Source of the DNA: Clostridia bacterium
GTDB lineage: Bacteria; Bacillota_A; Clostridia; Christensenellales; Aristaeellaceae
NCBI GenBank assembly: GCA_017509065.1
Contig: JAFWQM010000123.1
Location: 1 to 5,086 of the forward strand
Direction of reading: 5' to 3'
Length of the DNA: 5,086 nt
Positions 1-5,086 of this stretch are shown here, piece after piece; the stretch's first letter is position 1; every line of letters begins with the position of its first letter. The position numbers were made by a program, and so were the translations under genes. Below the pieces are notes generated by a model. The model searched no databases. It worked only from the letters and a program-made list of their open reading frames with translations, and had not been told where the DNA came from.

Positions 1-24
1 AAAACAATCCGGTGGATTGTTTTT
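1..24. terminator. Terminator-like palindrome at outer edge of left repeat
   Basis: AAAACAATCC (1-10) pairs with GGATTGTTTT (14-23) around a GGT loop. The stem is 10 bp, with an A-rich 5' arm and a T-rich 3' arm, so it could end transcription on either strand. The stem has only moderate GC content, so termination strength is uncertain. An equivalent palindrome sits at the outer edge of the right copy, so it belongs to the repeat rather than to a particular neighbouring gene. It may instead be a recognition structure. Confidence 0.5.
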
Positions 25-138
25 AGCGGAGGCCGGGCGGCAGCCCAGGGCCGAAGGATATTTCAAGGTTGAGTGACGCAGGATGGACCGATTTATCGCC
101 CGCAGATAATTCATGATTTAGTTGGGCGAGCAATAATA
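1..138 (+). repeat. Left copy of 138-bp terminal inverted repeat
   Basis: Bases 1-138 are the reverse complement of 4946-5083 with a single mismatch (C at 88; the right copy would give T there). The repeat has visible internal structure. An outer palindrome at 1-24 has a 10-bp stem and GGT loop. A GC hairpin at 31-52 pairs GGCC/GGCC and GGGC/GCCC with a 2-nt bulge and a GGCA loop. A shorter GGGCGA/TCGCCC pairing lies further in. Identity stops abruptly after base 138. I do not recognise the element as a named insertion sequence, and no transposase is encoded in it. It could be a dispersed non-autonomous repeat, the end of a larger element cut off by the window, or a repeat at which an assembly broke. 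Confidence 0.95.
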
Positions 139-380
139 ACCTTGTTGTGAAGGGTAACGAGACAGGGGCCTGTGCGGCCCCTAAACCCCGTACCAGGGGA
201 CTTCGCCCCCTGGACCCATTTAGCGGATCATCCCCCTGGTCGGGGTCGAACCGCCGATGACCGCTTGTGACGGGAATCTCATCGGCGGTGAGATCAGCCG
301 AAACAAGCAATGTCCGCATGAAGCGGACTTGCGATGATTGAGGCTGCGGAACTGGGGCGGACAGCCCCAGCGTTCTCCCT
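139..380. other. Non-coding stretch with five consecutive stem-loops
   Basis: This stretch between the left repeat and the promoter region holds five hairpins readable by eye. They are: AGGGGCC/GGCCCCT at 164-170 and 176-182 (loop 5); CCAGGGG/CCCCTGG at 193-199 and 207-213 (loop ACTTCGC); an 11-bp perfect stem at 250-260 and 279-289 (loop 18); GTCCGC/GCGGAC at 312-317 and 323-328 (loop 5), extended by GCAA/TTGC beyond a bulged T; and CTGGGGC/GCCCCAG at 352-358 and 364-370 (loop 5). None is followed by a long T-run, so they are not ordinary terminators. The second resembles the GC-rich 'cttcgccccctgg' dispersed repeats common in clostridial genomes, which I state from memory and have not searched. 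A minus-strand open frame (319 to 23) crosses the region but has no ribosome binding site and begins inside a hairpin loop, so I do not call it a gene. Confidence 0.6.
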
Positions 381-408
381 TGTTTGATTTCTATAGAGTT
401 TTTTACTC

Positions 409-438
409 TTGAAAATATAACAGTTTTATGAGTGTAAA
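409..438 (+). promoter_or_regulatory. Candidate sigma-A promoter of the glycosidase-like gene
   Basis: TTGAAA at 409-414 (5 of 6 matches to TTGACA) and TGTAAA at 433-438 (4 of 6 to TATAAT) are separated by 18 bp. They lie in the only AT-rich stretch upstream of the gene (about 381-440). Transcription would begin near 445 and leave a leader of about 50 nt. A second possible -10, TATAAC at 416-421, has no -35 at proper spacing. Short inverted repeats (AGAGT/ACTCT at 395-399 and 405-409; ACTC/GAGT at 405-408 and 430-433) overlap the region and could be an operator, but they are weak. Confidence 0.4.
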
Positions 439-483
439 AAGGAATTGCTGAGAGCAGAGAATTGAGAGAGAAGATCCATAGAG

Positions 484-490
484 AGGGGAA
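484..490 (+). promoter_or_regulatory. Ribosome binding site deciding the start at 495
   Basis: AGGGGAA at 484-490 places a purine-rich Shine-Dalgarno core about 6 nt before ATG 495. The frame also opens earlier at a TTG (462), but the nearest AAGGA there is about 18 nt away. The ATG is therefore preferred, which shortens the protein from 687 to 676 residues. Confidence 0.7.
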
Positions 491-494
491 TCCT

Positions 495-2525
495 ATGAAT
501 CATCGGCAATGGGTGAGGCGTCACAATCCGGTGCTGACAGGCATTTCGCCGGAAACGCCGTTGACCGTGGGCAACGGCAGTTTTGCTTTCACCGCCGACA
601 TCAGCGGATTCCAGACTTTGTACCGGGATTATCTTTCGGAAACGCCGCTGTGCACTATGGCGGACTGGGGCTGGCACAGCATTCCCGCGTCAGCGCCCGG
701 CGGGCGGTATACGCTTTCCGATGTGCGGATGGAGCGGTTTTCTTTCTGCGGGCGGGAAGTGACCTATGCCAGCGCAAAGTATCCGGGAAACGAGCAGGTG
801 TATGACTGGCTGCGGGAAAACCCGCATAAGGCGGACCAGGCCCGGGTGGGGCTGCGGCTGAACGGGAAGGAATTGGTTCCTTCAGATTTTTCCACCATTT
901 GTCAGACGCTGGACTTATACAGCGGCGTCCTGAAAAGCAGATATCTGCTGCAGGGAGTGCCCTGCGAGGCAATCACCGCCTGCGACCCGGAACAGGATAT
1001 TCTGGCGTTTCGCGTCACATCCGATTTGCTTGCGAGCGGCCTTTCCGTGGAGATCGCTTTCCCGTACGGCTCCCCGGACATCACCGGCGCGGACTGGAAC
1101 GCGGAGCGGCAGCATCGGACACAGCTGGAAGGAAACCTGATTCGCCGGGAAATGAATGATTTGCGTTATACGGTTCGCGTGGACGCGCCGCAAGCCGTTA
1201 TCGAGCGTACAGGAGCCCACACTGTGCGAGTGACCGCAAGCGGAAGCACGCTGAGCCTTGCCCTTTCGTTTGCCAAAAATGAAACGCCCGCGCAGGCGGA
1301 TGCCGATGCGGTGATTGCCCGCAGCGCCGCCTGGTGGGGAAAGTATTGGGAGAAAGGCGGGATGCTGGACTTATCCGCTTCCGCCGCGTCCCGCGCTATG
1401 GAACTGGAGCGGCGGGTGGTGCTGAGCCTGTACCTGCTGGCAGTGAACAGCGCGGGCCGGATGCCCCCCGCGGAAACGGGCCTGACCTGCAACAGCTGGT
1501 ATGGCAAGGCGCACCTGGAAATGCACTTCTGGCATATGGCCTGGGCGCCGCTGTGGGGACACGGTGACCTGCTGGAGCGCAGCCTGCCCTGGTATCACGC
1601 GCATCTGCCCGAAGCCCGGGCGAATGCCACCCGGAACGGATACCTTGGGGCGCGCTGGCCCAAAATGGTAGCGGACGACGCGCTGGACAGTCCGTCGCCC
1701 ATTGCTGTGCTATTGGTATGGCAGCAGCCCCATATTCTGACGATGCTGGATCTGATCCGCCGTGCGAAGCCCAGGGAAGAGGAAGCGCCCTTCCTGAAAG
1801 AGCACTGGCTTCTCGTGAAGGAAACAGCGGATTTCATGGCGGATTACGCTGTAAAGGACGCTCGGGGAACCTTTCATATTGAACCGCCGGTGATCCCCGT
1901 GCAGGAGCGGTATGACCCGCGGATGACCCGCGATCCGGCCTTTGAGGTGGCTTACTGGAAGTTCGGCCTGGGCATTGCCATCCGCTGGGCGGAGAGAATG
2001 GGAAAGTCGCCGCCTGACGCCTGGCGGACAGTATACCGTTCGATGGCGCAGCCGCCGCTTCATAATGGACTGTACACAGCCCATGCCGACGCCCCGGGCA
2101 CTTTTACGGACAAACTCAACGATCATCCCTCCATGCTGCAATGCTTCGGCCTGCTGCCGGGGGAAGAAATCAGCCCTGCGGCCATGGCGCGGACGCTGAA
2201 AACCGTGATTGAAAAATGGGACTACGGTTCCCTCTGGGGTTGGGATTTCGCTGTCCTGTGCATGACTGCCCTTCGGCTGGGAGATACGGAAACCGCCTTG
2301 AACCAATTGCTCTGCGACACCGTCAAAAACACCTATGTTGCCAGCGGAAACAATCGACAGGAGAGCCGGAACGACCTGCCCCTGTATCTGCCCGGCAACG
2401 GCAGCCTGCTGCTGGCCTGCGCCATGTTGGCGGCGGGGTGGGACGGATGCGATAAAAAAACGCCGGGCTTTTCCCCGGCGTCCGGCTGGCAGGCAGCATG
2501 GGAAGGCATACTTCCCTGGTATTGA
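495..2525 (+). CDS. GH65-like (alpha/alpha)6-barrel glycosidase family protein
   Basis: This 676-aa protein has no signal peptide or membrane segment, so it is likely cytoplasmic. Its layout resembles proteins annotated as trehalose/maltose hydrolase-like six-hairpin glycosidases. A beta-rich N-terminal part (about 1-290) carries VGNGSFAF (25-32) and WGWH (58-61). A helical barrel (about 295-650) carries WYGKAHLEMHFWHMAW (335-350), GYLGARWPKM (382-391), PSPIAVLLVWQQPH (400-413), NDHPSML (542-548), WDYGSLWGWDF (575-585) and LPGNGSLLLACAMLAAGWD (632-650). The GARxP motif recalls GH65/GH95 enzymes. No GPDEYH-type catalytic signature is present. E470 (IPVQERYDP) and E484 (FEVAYWKFGL) are candidate acids by position only. 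The substrate is unknown, probably an alpha-linked oligosaccharide or plant/host glycan fragment if it is active. It stands alone, with no sugar transporter or regulator beside it. The last 23 codons include the minus-strand operon's terminator (codons 654-662). Family assignment is from recalled motifs; function is inference. Confidence 0.85.
   Translation: MNHRQWVRRHNPVLTGISPETPLTVGNGSFAFTADISGFQTLYRDYLSETPLCTMADWGWHSIPASAPGGRYTLSDVRMERFSFCGREVTYASAKYPGNEQVYDWLRENPHKADQARVGLRLNGKELVPSDFSTICQTLDLYSGVLKSRYLLQGVPCEAITACDPEQDILAFRVTSDLLASGLSVEIAFPYGSPDITGADWNAERQHRTQLEGNLIRREMNDLRYTVRVDAPQAVIERTGAHTVRVTASGSTLSLALSFAKNETPAQADADAVIARSAAWWGKYWEKGGMLDLSASAASRAMELERRVVLSLYLLAVNSAGRMPPAETGLTCNSWYGKAHLEMHFWHMAWAPLWGHGDLLERSLPWYHAHLPEARANATRNGYLGARWPKMVADDALDSPSPIAVLLVWQQPHILTMLDLIRRAKPREEEAPFLKEHWLLVKETADFMADYAVKDARGTFHIEPPVIPVQERYDPRMTRDPAFEVAYWKFGLGIAIRWAERMGKSPPDAWRTVYRSMAQPPLHNGLYTAHADAPGTFTDKLNDHPSMLQCFGLLPGEEISPAAMARTLKTVIEKWDYGSLWGWDFAVLCMTALRLGDTETALNQLLCDTVKNTYVASGNNRQESRNDLPLYLPGNGSLLLACAMLAAGWDGCDKKTPGFSPASGWQAAWEGILPWY
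2454..2480 (-). terminator. Intrinsic terminator of the minus-strand operon, inside the opposing CDS
   Basis: Read on the minus strand, a 7-bp all-GC stem CGCCGGG/CCCGGCG (2480-2474 and 2467-2461) with a 6-nt loop GAAAAG is followed at once by seven T (2460-2454). This is a textbook Rho-independent terminator. It lies 64 nt past the stop codon of the VOC gene, which makes it the natural end of that operon. On the plus strand the A-run precedes the stem and no T-run follows, so it acts in one direction only. The same bases encode K654-A662 of the glycosidase-like protein. Confidence 0.85.
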
Positions 2526-2544
2526 CAGGATCGTTCACTTCCGC

Positions 2545-2928
2545 TCACTCGTGGATTTCCAACGGCAGACCGTCGGGATCGAAAAAGAAGGTCATGGGTT
2601 TTCCGGTGAAGGTGTCCGTTCGGACGGGTTCACAGGGGATGCCCAGGGCTTCCAGCTCCCGCACGGTCTTATTTACGCTGTCTACATGGAACGCCAGATG
2701 GCGCAGGCCGCAGGCTTCCGGGCGTGTCACGCGCGGCGGCGGGTTTTTCACACAGAAGATTTCCAGCTCAGTGCTTTCATTCAGACGCAGGTCGATCTTC
2801 CAGTCGTCCCGGTCGGCGCGGTAGTTTTCGCGGATGACGGAAAAGCCCAGCTTATTGACATAGAAATCCAGAGCCGCATCGCGGCTGGAGGAAATGATCG
2901 CCACATGATGGATTCCGGAAAGATTCAT
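2545..2928 (-). CDS. VOC-family glyoxalase-like metalloprotein (SMU1112c/YaeR type)
   Basis: This 127-aa protein is full length for the single-module vicinal oxygen chelate family. It starts IHHVAI and has the features of the SMU1112c/YaeR subgroup: KLGFSVIRENYR (26-37), RPEACGLRHLAF (69-80), FTGKPMTFFFDPDGLPLEIHE (107-127). Aligned by eye to E. coli glyoxalase I, all four metal ligands are present: H8, E56, H77 and E124. It should therefore bind a divalent metal, probably as a dimer. The subgroup is often called glyoxalase I-like, but its physiological substrate is not settled, so methylglyoxal/glutathione activity should not be assumed. The start is supported by GGGAGG 8 nt upstream of the ATG. 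The gene begins 16 nt after the stop of the acetyltransferase gene, is the last gene of the operon, and is followed by the terminator at 2480-2454. Its stop is 19 bp from the stop of the converging glycosidase-like gene. Confidence 0.93.
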   Translation of the reverse strand: MNLSGIHHVAIISSSRDAALDFYVNKLGFSVIRENYRADRDDWKIDLRLNESTELEIFCVKNPPPRVTRPEACGLRHLAFHVDSVNKTVRELEALGIPCEPVRTDTFTGKPMTFFFDPDGLPLEIHE

Positions 2929-2944
2929 TCGCGCATCCTCCCTT

Positions 2945-4039
2945 TTAAAACAGATCGGGAACGGGAAGATCCAGCGTCAGGGGCAGCCATACATGCAGCA
3001 GGGGGTCGGCAGTCAGCGACGCGTGCAGCGGCGAAAACAGCGTTTCCGCCGCTGCTTTTTCCGTCCAGATGAAATCGGGCGGCGCGCTGCAGGGAGTCAC
3101 CTCCGCTTTGCCGTTCTCCGCTTTCAGACGGAAGGCGCCCGCGTTTTCGATTTGAACGGCTTTTTCCCCCTCCGGCAGCGGGCGCATGTTCATCGCAGCG
3201 CGCAGAACCTTTTCCCAGTTCAGGACTTTGATCATGCCGGATGGGCTGATGGCGTAGCTTTCCGCGAAAGCGCTCAGGCCGCGTATCCGCTCGGTCATTT
3301 CGCCGCCGCAGAGCACTTCGCAGTTTTTTTTCTCCCGCAGCCAGGCGGACATCACGGCGGGCAGATCGGCTTCATTTTCAAGGCAAAGCTCCGTGATCTG
3401 GTCTTCCAGCGTCACCAGATACCCGGACAGCGTTTCCCCGTTCATGACCGCGTAAGGAACGCCGCCGTAGGTGCGGAGGGCTTCCAGGAAGCGCGGGCGT
3501 TCGCAGTAAAACGCCTGTCTTTCGTGAAGGGCCGCAATCGCTTCCGCGTGGCATTCTTCCGCAGGCGCGAATCTGAACGGCGTGTCCTTTGGCAGCGCGT
3601 GCCGCATGTTCGCCTGATTGAGATAAAAGTGTATCACGTCGCCGTACTGCACAAAGCCGAAGTACTGATACCGCTGGCGCTGACCGCCCAGGGACATGAA
3701 ATCAAAGTCCTGCCGCCGCGCTTCCTCGGTCTGCATTTTCATCAGTTCTTTCATGTACCCCTTCCCGCGGAAACGGGGATGAACGGACACAGAACCGATG
3801 TAGCCGCAAGTCAGCGTGTATTCGCCCGCATGCACTTTCACCGGCAGCATGGCGATGGTGCCGCGAATGCGTCCGTCCTCCACGGCCACGGCGTGATACC
3901 GTGAAAAGCCCGGGTGCGCGTATACTTTGGGAATCAGCTTTTCAAAATCGTGAGGCCGAGCGGCCCGGCTGAAAACGGCGTTGATAAAGTCCAGCACCTC
4001 CGCTTCCTCTTCCGGCCTGGCAAAACGATACTCCGTCAT
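2945..4039 (-). CDS. GNAT-family N-acetyltransferase with C-terminal extension
   Basis: The protein has 364 aa. The N-terminal half is a GNAT fold: the acetyl-CoA pyrophosphate-binding motif A is clear as VSVHPRFRGKGYMKELM (84-100, with RxxGxG at 89-94), preceded by a strand around GTIAMLPVKV (60-69). LGGQRQRYQYFGF (117-129) is the usual Y-x-x-F/Y-GF end of the domain. About 180-200 residues follow, ending in a segment that looks like the SCP2-type or second-GNAT C-terminal domain of Eis-like and clostridial two-domain GNAT proteins. That part is inferred from length and general pattern. Such proteins are cytoplasmic and acetylate amines of small molecules or proteins; the acceptor here cannot be read from the sequence. 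The start is ATG 4039, with AAAGGAG 7 nt upstream. It lies 52 nt downstream of the TSUP gene and 16 nt upstream of the VOC gene, so co-transcription is likely. Confidence 0.9.
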   Translation of the reverse strand: MTEYRFARPEEEAEVLDFINAVFSRAARPHDFEKLIPKVYAHPGFSRYHAVAVEDGRIRGTIAMLPVKVHAGEYTLTCGYIGSVSVHPRFRGKGYMKELMKMQTEEARRQDFDFMSLGGQRQRYQYFGFVQYGDVIHFYLNQANMRHALPKDTPFRFAPAEECHAEAIAALHERQAFYCERPRFLEALRTYGGVPYAVMNGETLSGYLVTLEDQITELCLENEADLPAVMSAWLREKKNCEVLCGGEMTERIRGLSAFAESYAISPSGMIKVLNWEKVLRAAMNMRPLPEGEKAVQIENAGAFRLKAENGKAEVTPCSAPPDFIWTEKAAAETLFSPLHASLTADPLLHVWLPLTLDLPVPDLF

Positions 4040-4091
4040 GGGTCTGCTCCTTTCGCGTCAAACCGCAATGAAATTTCCTTCGATATGCCGC

Positions 4092-4850
4092 TTACCCCAG
4101 CCATTCCATCGCCAGCCGCACGGTGAGCAGGGCCAGCACGCCCAGCATCACAAAACGGATGAGGCGCGCGCCTCTGGTGAGGGCCAGCTTCGCGCCCAGC
4201 CAGCCGCCCGTGATAGAGCAGGCCATGGCGGGAAAAGCCAGCGAAAACAGCACGTTGCCCGCCGCGATGCGGGTGGCGAGGGAAGCGATGTTGCTGAACA
4301 GGTTGACCGGCTTTGCGGTGGCGGAGGCCGTCACCAGATCCATCCCCAGCAGATGGGTGAACAGAACAATCAGAAACGTGCCGGTGCCTGGGCCGAAAAA
4401 CCCGTCGTAAAACCCGATCGCCAGGCCGATCAAAACGCAGACGGGATACTGCCGTTTGGTAACGGGCCTGGATTCCTCCCGGCTTTTCCCCTTGAACAGC
4501 ACCATCGCCCCTACCACGGGGATGGCAAACAGCATGAAAATCTGCATTACCCGGTTACCCAGCGCCATGGCGGCGCGGGTGCCCAGCCAGGAGCCGGGCA
4601 GCGCGGCGGCGGCCGCGATCAGCGCCGGAACAATCAGCAGCTTCCCGCTTTTATAATACCGGACTGTGGCCATCAGCGTGCCGAAAGTGGAAGAAAACTT
4701 GTTGTTGCCGGAAGCAAAGTCATAGTTCAGCCCGGCCAGCGTGTAGGCGGGCAGGGAAATCAACCCGCCCCCGCCCGCGATGGCGTCCACCGTGGACGCT
4801 AAAAATACCATCGGCAATACGATCAGGTACATTTGCAGTGTGACCTGCAT
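4092..4850 (-). CDS. TSUP (TauE/SafE, DUF81) family membrane exporter
   Basis: This 252-aa integral membrane protein has the two-fold internal repeat of the TSUP family. The first half carries DAIAGGGGLISLP (22-34) and the second the related GFYDGFFGPGTGTF (146-159). A charged loop (about 120-134) separates the halves. Hydrophobic stretches near 5-27, 71-90, 101-119, 136-170, 198-220 and 229-248 suggest seven or eight membrane spans. Length is normal for the YfcA-like branch. Characterised relatives move sulfite, sulfoacetate or other small organic anions; the substrate here is unknown. The start is ATG 4850, with AAGAAGGA 7 nt upstream. It is the first gene of the minus-strand operon, followed by the GNAT and VOC genes. 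Confidence 0.93.
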   Translation of the reverse strand: MQVTLQMYLIVLPMVFLASTVDAIAGGGGLISLPAYTLAGLNYDFASGNNKFSSTFGTLMATVRYYKSGKLLIVPALIAAAAALPGSWLGTRAAMALGNRVMQIFMLFAIPVVGAMVLFKGKSREESRPVTKRQYPVCVLIGLAIGFYDGFFGPGTGTFLIVLFTHLLGMDLVTASATAKPVNLFSNIASLATRIAAGNVLFSLAFPAMACSITGGWLGAKLALTRGARLIRFVMLGVLALLTVRLAMEWLG

Positions 4851-4877
4851 GGGATGGTCCTTCTTTCAACAAAACGT

Positions 4878-4907
4878 TACTAATCAGGTATTCGAAGTCA
4901 GTCACAA
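4878..4907 (-). promoter_or_regulatory. Possible promoter of the TSUP-GNAT-VOC operon
   Basis: On the minus strand, TTGTGA (4907-4902) and TTAGTA (4883-4878) are spaced 18 bp apart in the 95-bp gap between the right repeat and ATG 4850. Both boxes are imperfect. The location is right, as this is the only AT-rich sequence upstream of the operon, but the exact boxes are uncertain. Nothing else is recognisable in 4851-4945. Confidence 0.3.
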
Positions 4908-4945
4908 GAGATTACGTTGGGGCCGCGGAGGTCCCAGCGTTCCCC

Positions 4946-5083
4946 TATTATTGCTCGCCCAACTAAATCATGAATTATCTGCGGGCGATAAATCGATCCA
5001 TCCTGCGTCACTCAACCTTGAAATATCCTTCGGCCCTGGGCTGCCGCCCGGCCTCCGCTAAAAACAATCCACCGGATTGTTTT
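4946..5083 (-). repeat. Right copy of 138-bp terminal inverted repeat
   Basis: This is the inverted partner of bases 1-138, identical except at one position (4996, opposite base 88). It contains the same GC hairpin (5032-5053) and outer palindrome. Just inside it, 4919-4945 shows patchy, gapped similarity to the reverse complement of 151-181 beside the left copy (shared GGGGCCGC, AGG, CCC and CGTT blocks). The family may therefore extend past the well-conserved core, but that extension is diverged. The window ends 3 bp after the repeat, so what lies outside cannot be seen. Confidence 0.95.
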
Positions 5084-5084
5084 T
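5060..5084. terminator. Terminator-like palindrome at outer edge of right repeat
   Basis: AAAAACAATCC (5060-5070) pairs with GGATTGTTTTT (5074-5084) around an ACC loop, an 11-bp perfect stem with A and T tracts suited to termination on either strand. It matches the palindrome at 1-24. Since the minus-strand operon starts inside the window and runs away from it, this palindrome could shield that operon from transcription entering from the right. Confidence 0.5.
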
Positions 5085-5086
5085 CG

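Noticed and set aside
230..300. Possible tRNA, from a GGTTCGACCCC-like T-arm on the minus strand
   Set aside because: No acceptor stem, anticodon arm or D-arm could be assembled around it; the sequence is better explained by the 11-bp hairpin at 250-289.
23..319. 98-aa minus-strand open frame across the left repeat and hairpin array
   Set aside because: It has no Shine-Dalgarno site, its ATG sits in a hairpin loop, it crosses four palindromes, and its composition (RGRSPLVRGLGAA) is what GC-rich dispersed repeats give when translated. The reading frame of the repeat part is discussed as a finding instead.
462..494. TTG start extending the glycosidase-like protein by 11 residues
   Set aside because: No well-placed ribosome binding site; the extension is charged and unlike the family's start, whereas ATG 495 has AGGGGAA at the right distance.
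2335..3072. 245-aa plus-strand frame spanning the end of the glycosidase-like gene and the VOC gene
   Set aside because: It is out of frame with one real gene and antisense to another, is rich in Arg/Ala/Pro, and shows no recognisable domain. It is a by-product of GC-rich third positions.
2993..3904. 303-aa plus-strand frame opposite the GNAT gene
   Set aside because: Antisense shadow of a well-supported gene; no domain, with the unusual His/Arg/Phe-rich composition typical of such shadows.
3981..4802. 273-aa plus-strand frame opposite the TSUP gene
   Set aside because: Antisense of a clear membrane transporter; it is very Gln/His/Gly-rich and has no domain, as expected when hydrophobic codons are read backwards.
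4780..5061. 93-aa plus-strand frame ending in the right repeat
   Set aside because: Its first part is antisense to the TSUP start, it has no ribosome binding site, and its only notable part is the repeat translation.
1..5086. CRISPR array, transposase, integrase or defence system
   Set aside because: There are no spaced direct repeats, and none of the four real genes is a nuclease, recombinase or toxin. The inverted repeats alone do not establish a mobile element.

Overview
The window is about 5.1 kb of fairly GC-rich bacterial chromosome or metagenomic contig. It carries one gene on the plus strand and a three-gene operon on the minus strand, facing each other, with both ends bounded by inverted copies of one 138-bp repeat. 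All four genes have clear Gram-positive-style Shine-Dalgarno sites. The SMU1112c/YaeR-type VOC protein, the two-part GNAT protein and the GH65-like enzyme together suggest a Firmicute, probably an uncultured gut-type clostridium. That assignment is an inference from gene style, not from a marker gene.

Layout: (1) 1-138, left copy of the repeat, ending in a terminator-like palindrome at the window edge. (2) 139-380, a non-coding stretch with five consecutive stem-loops, followed by an AT-rich promoter region up to about 440. (3) 495-2525 (+), a 676-aa protein of the (alpha/alpha)6-barrel 'trehalose/maltose hydrolase-like' group, probably a cytoplasmic glycoside hydrolase or phosphorylase relative. 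(4) 2545-4850 (-), read right to left: a TSUP/TauE-type membrane exporter, a 364-aa GNAT acetyltransferase and a 127-aa VOC metalloprotein, closely spaced and all with good ribosome binding sites. (5) 4851-4945, the promoter region of that operon. (6) 4946-5083, the right copy of the repeat in inverted orientation.

The two units converge with only 19 bp between stop codons. The intrinsic terminator of the minus-strand operon is not in that gap. It lies inside the 3' end of the glycosidase-like coding sequence (2454-2480), so the same bases serve as codons on one strand and as a terminator on the other. No plus-strand terminator is visible for the glycosidase-like gene, so its mRNA probably runs into the antisense of the VOC gene.

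The three minus-strand genes would fit a small export/detoxification or housekeeping unit, but no substrate can be read from the sequence. The least explained part is the pair of structured repeats and the hairpin array beside the left copy. Because the window begins and ends almost exactly at the repeat boundary, the simplest reading is that this is a contig broken at a dispersed repeat. A mobile or invertible 5-kb unit is possible but has no recombinase inside it.
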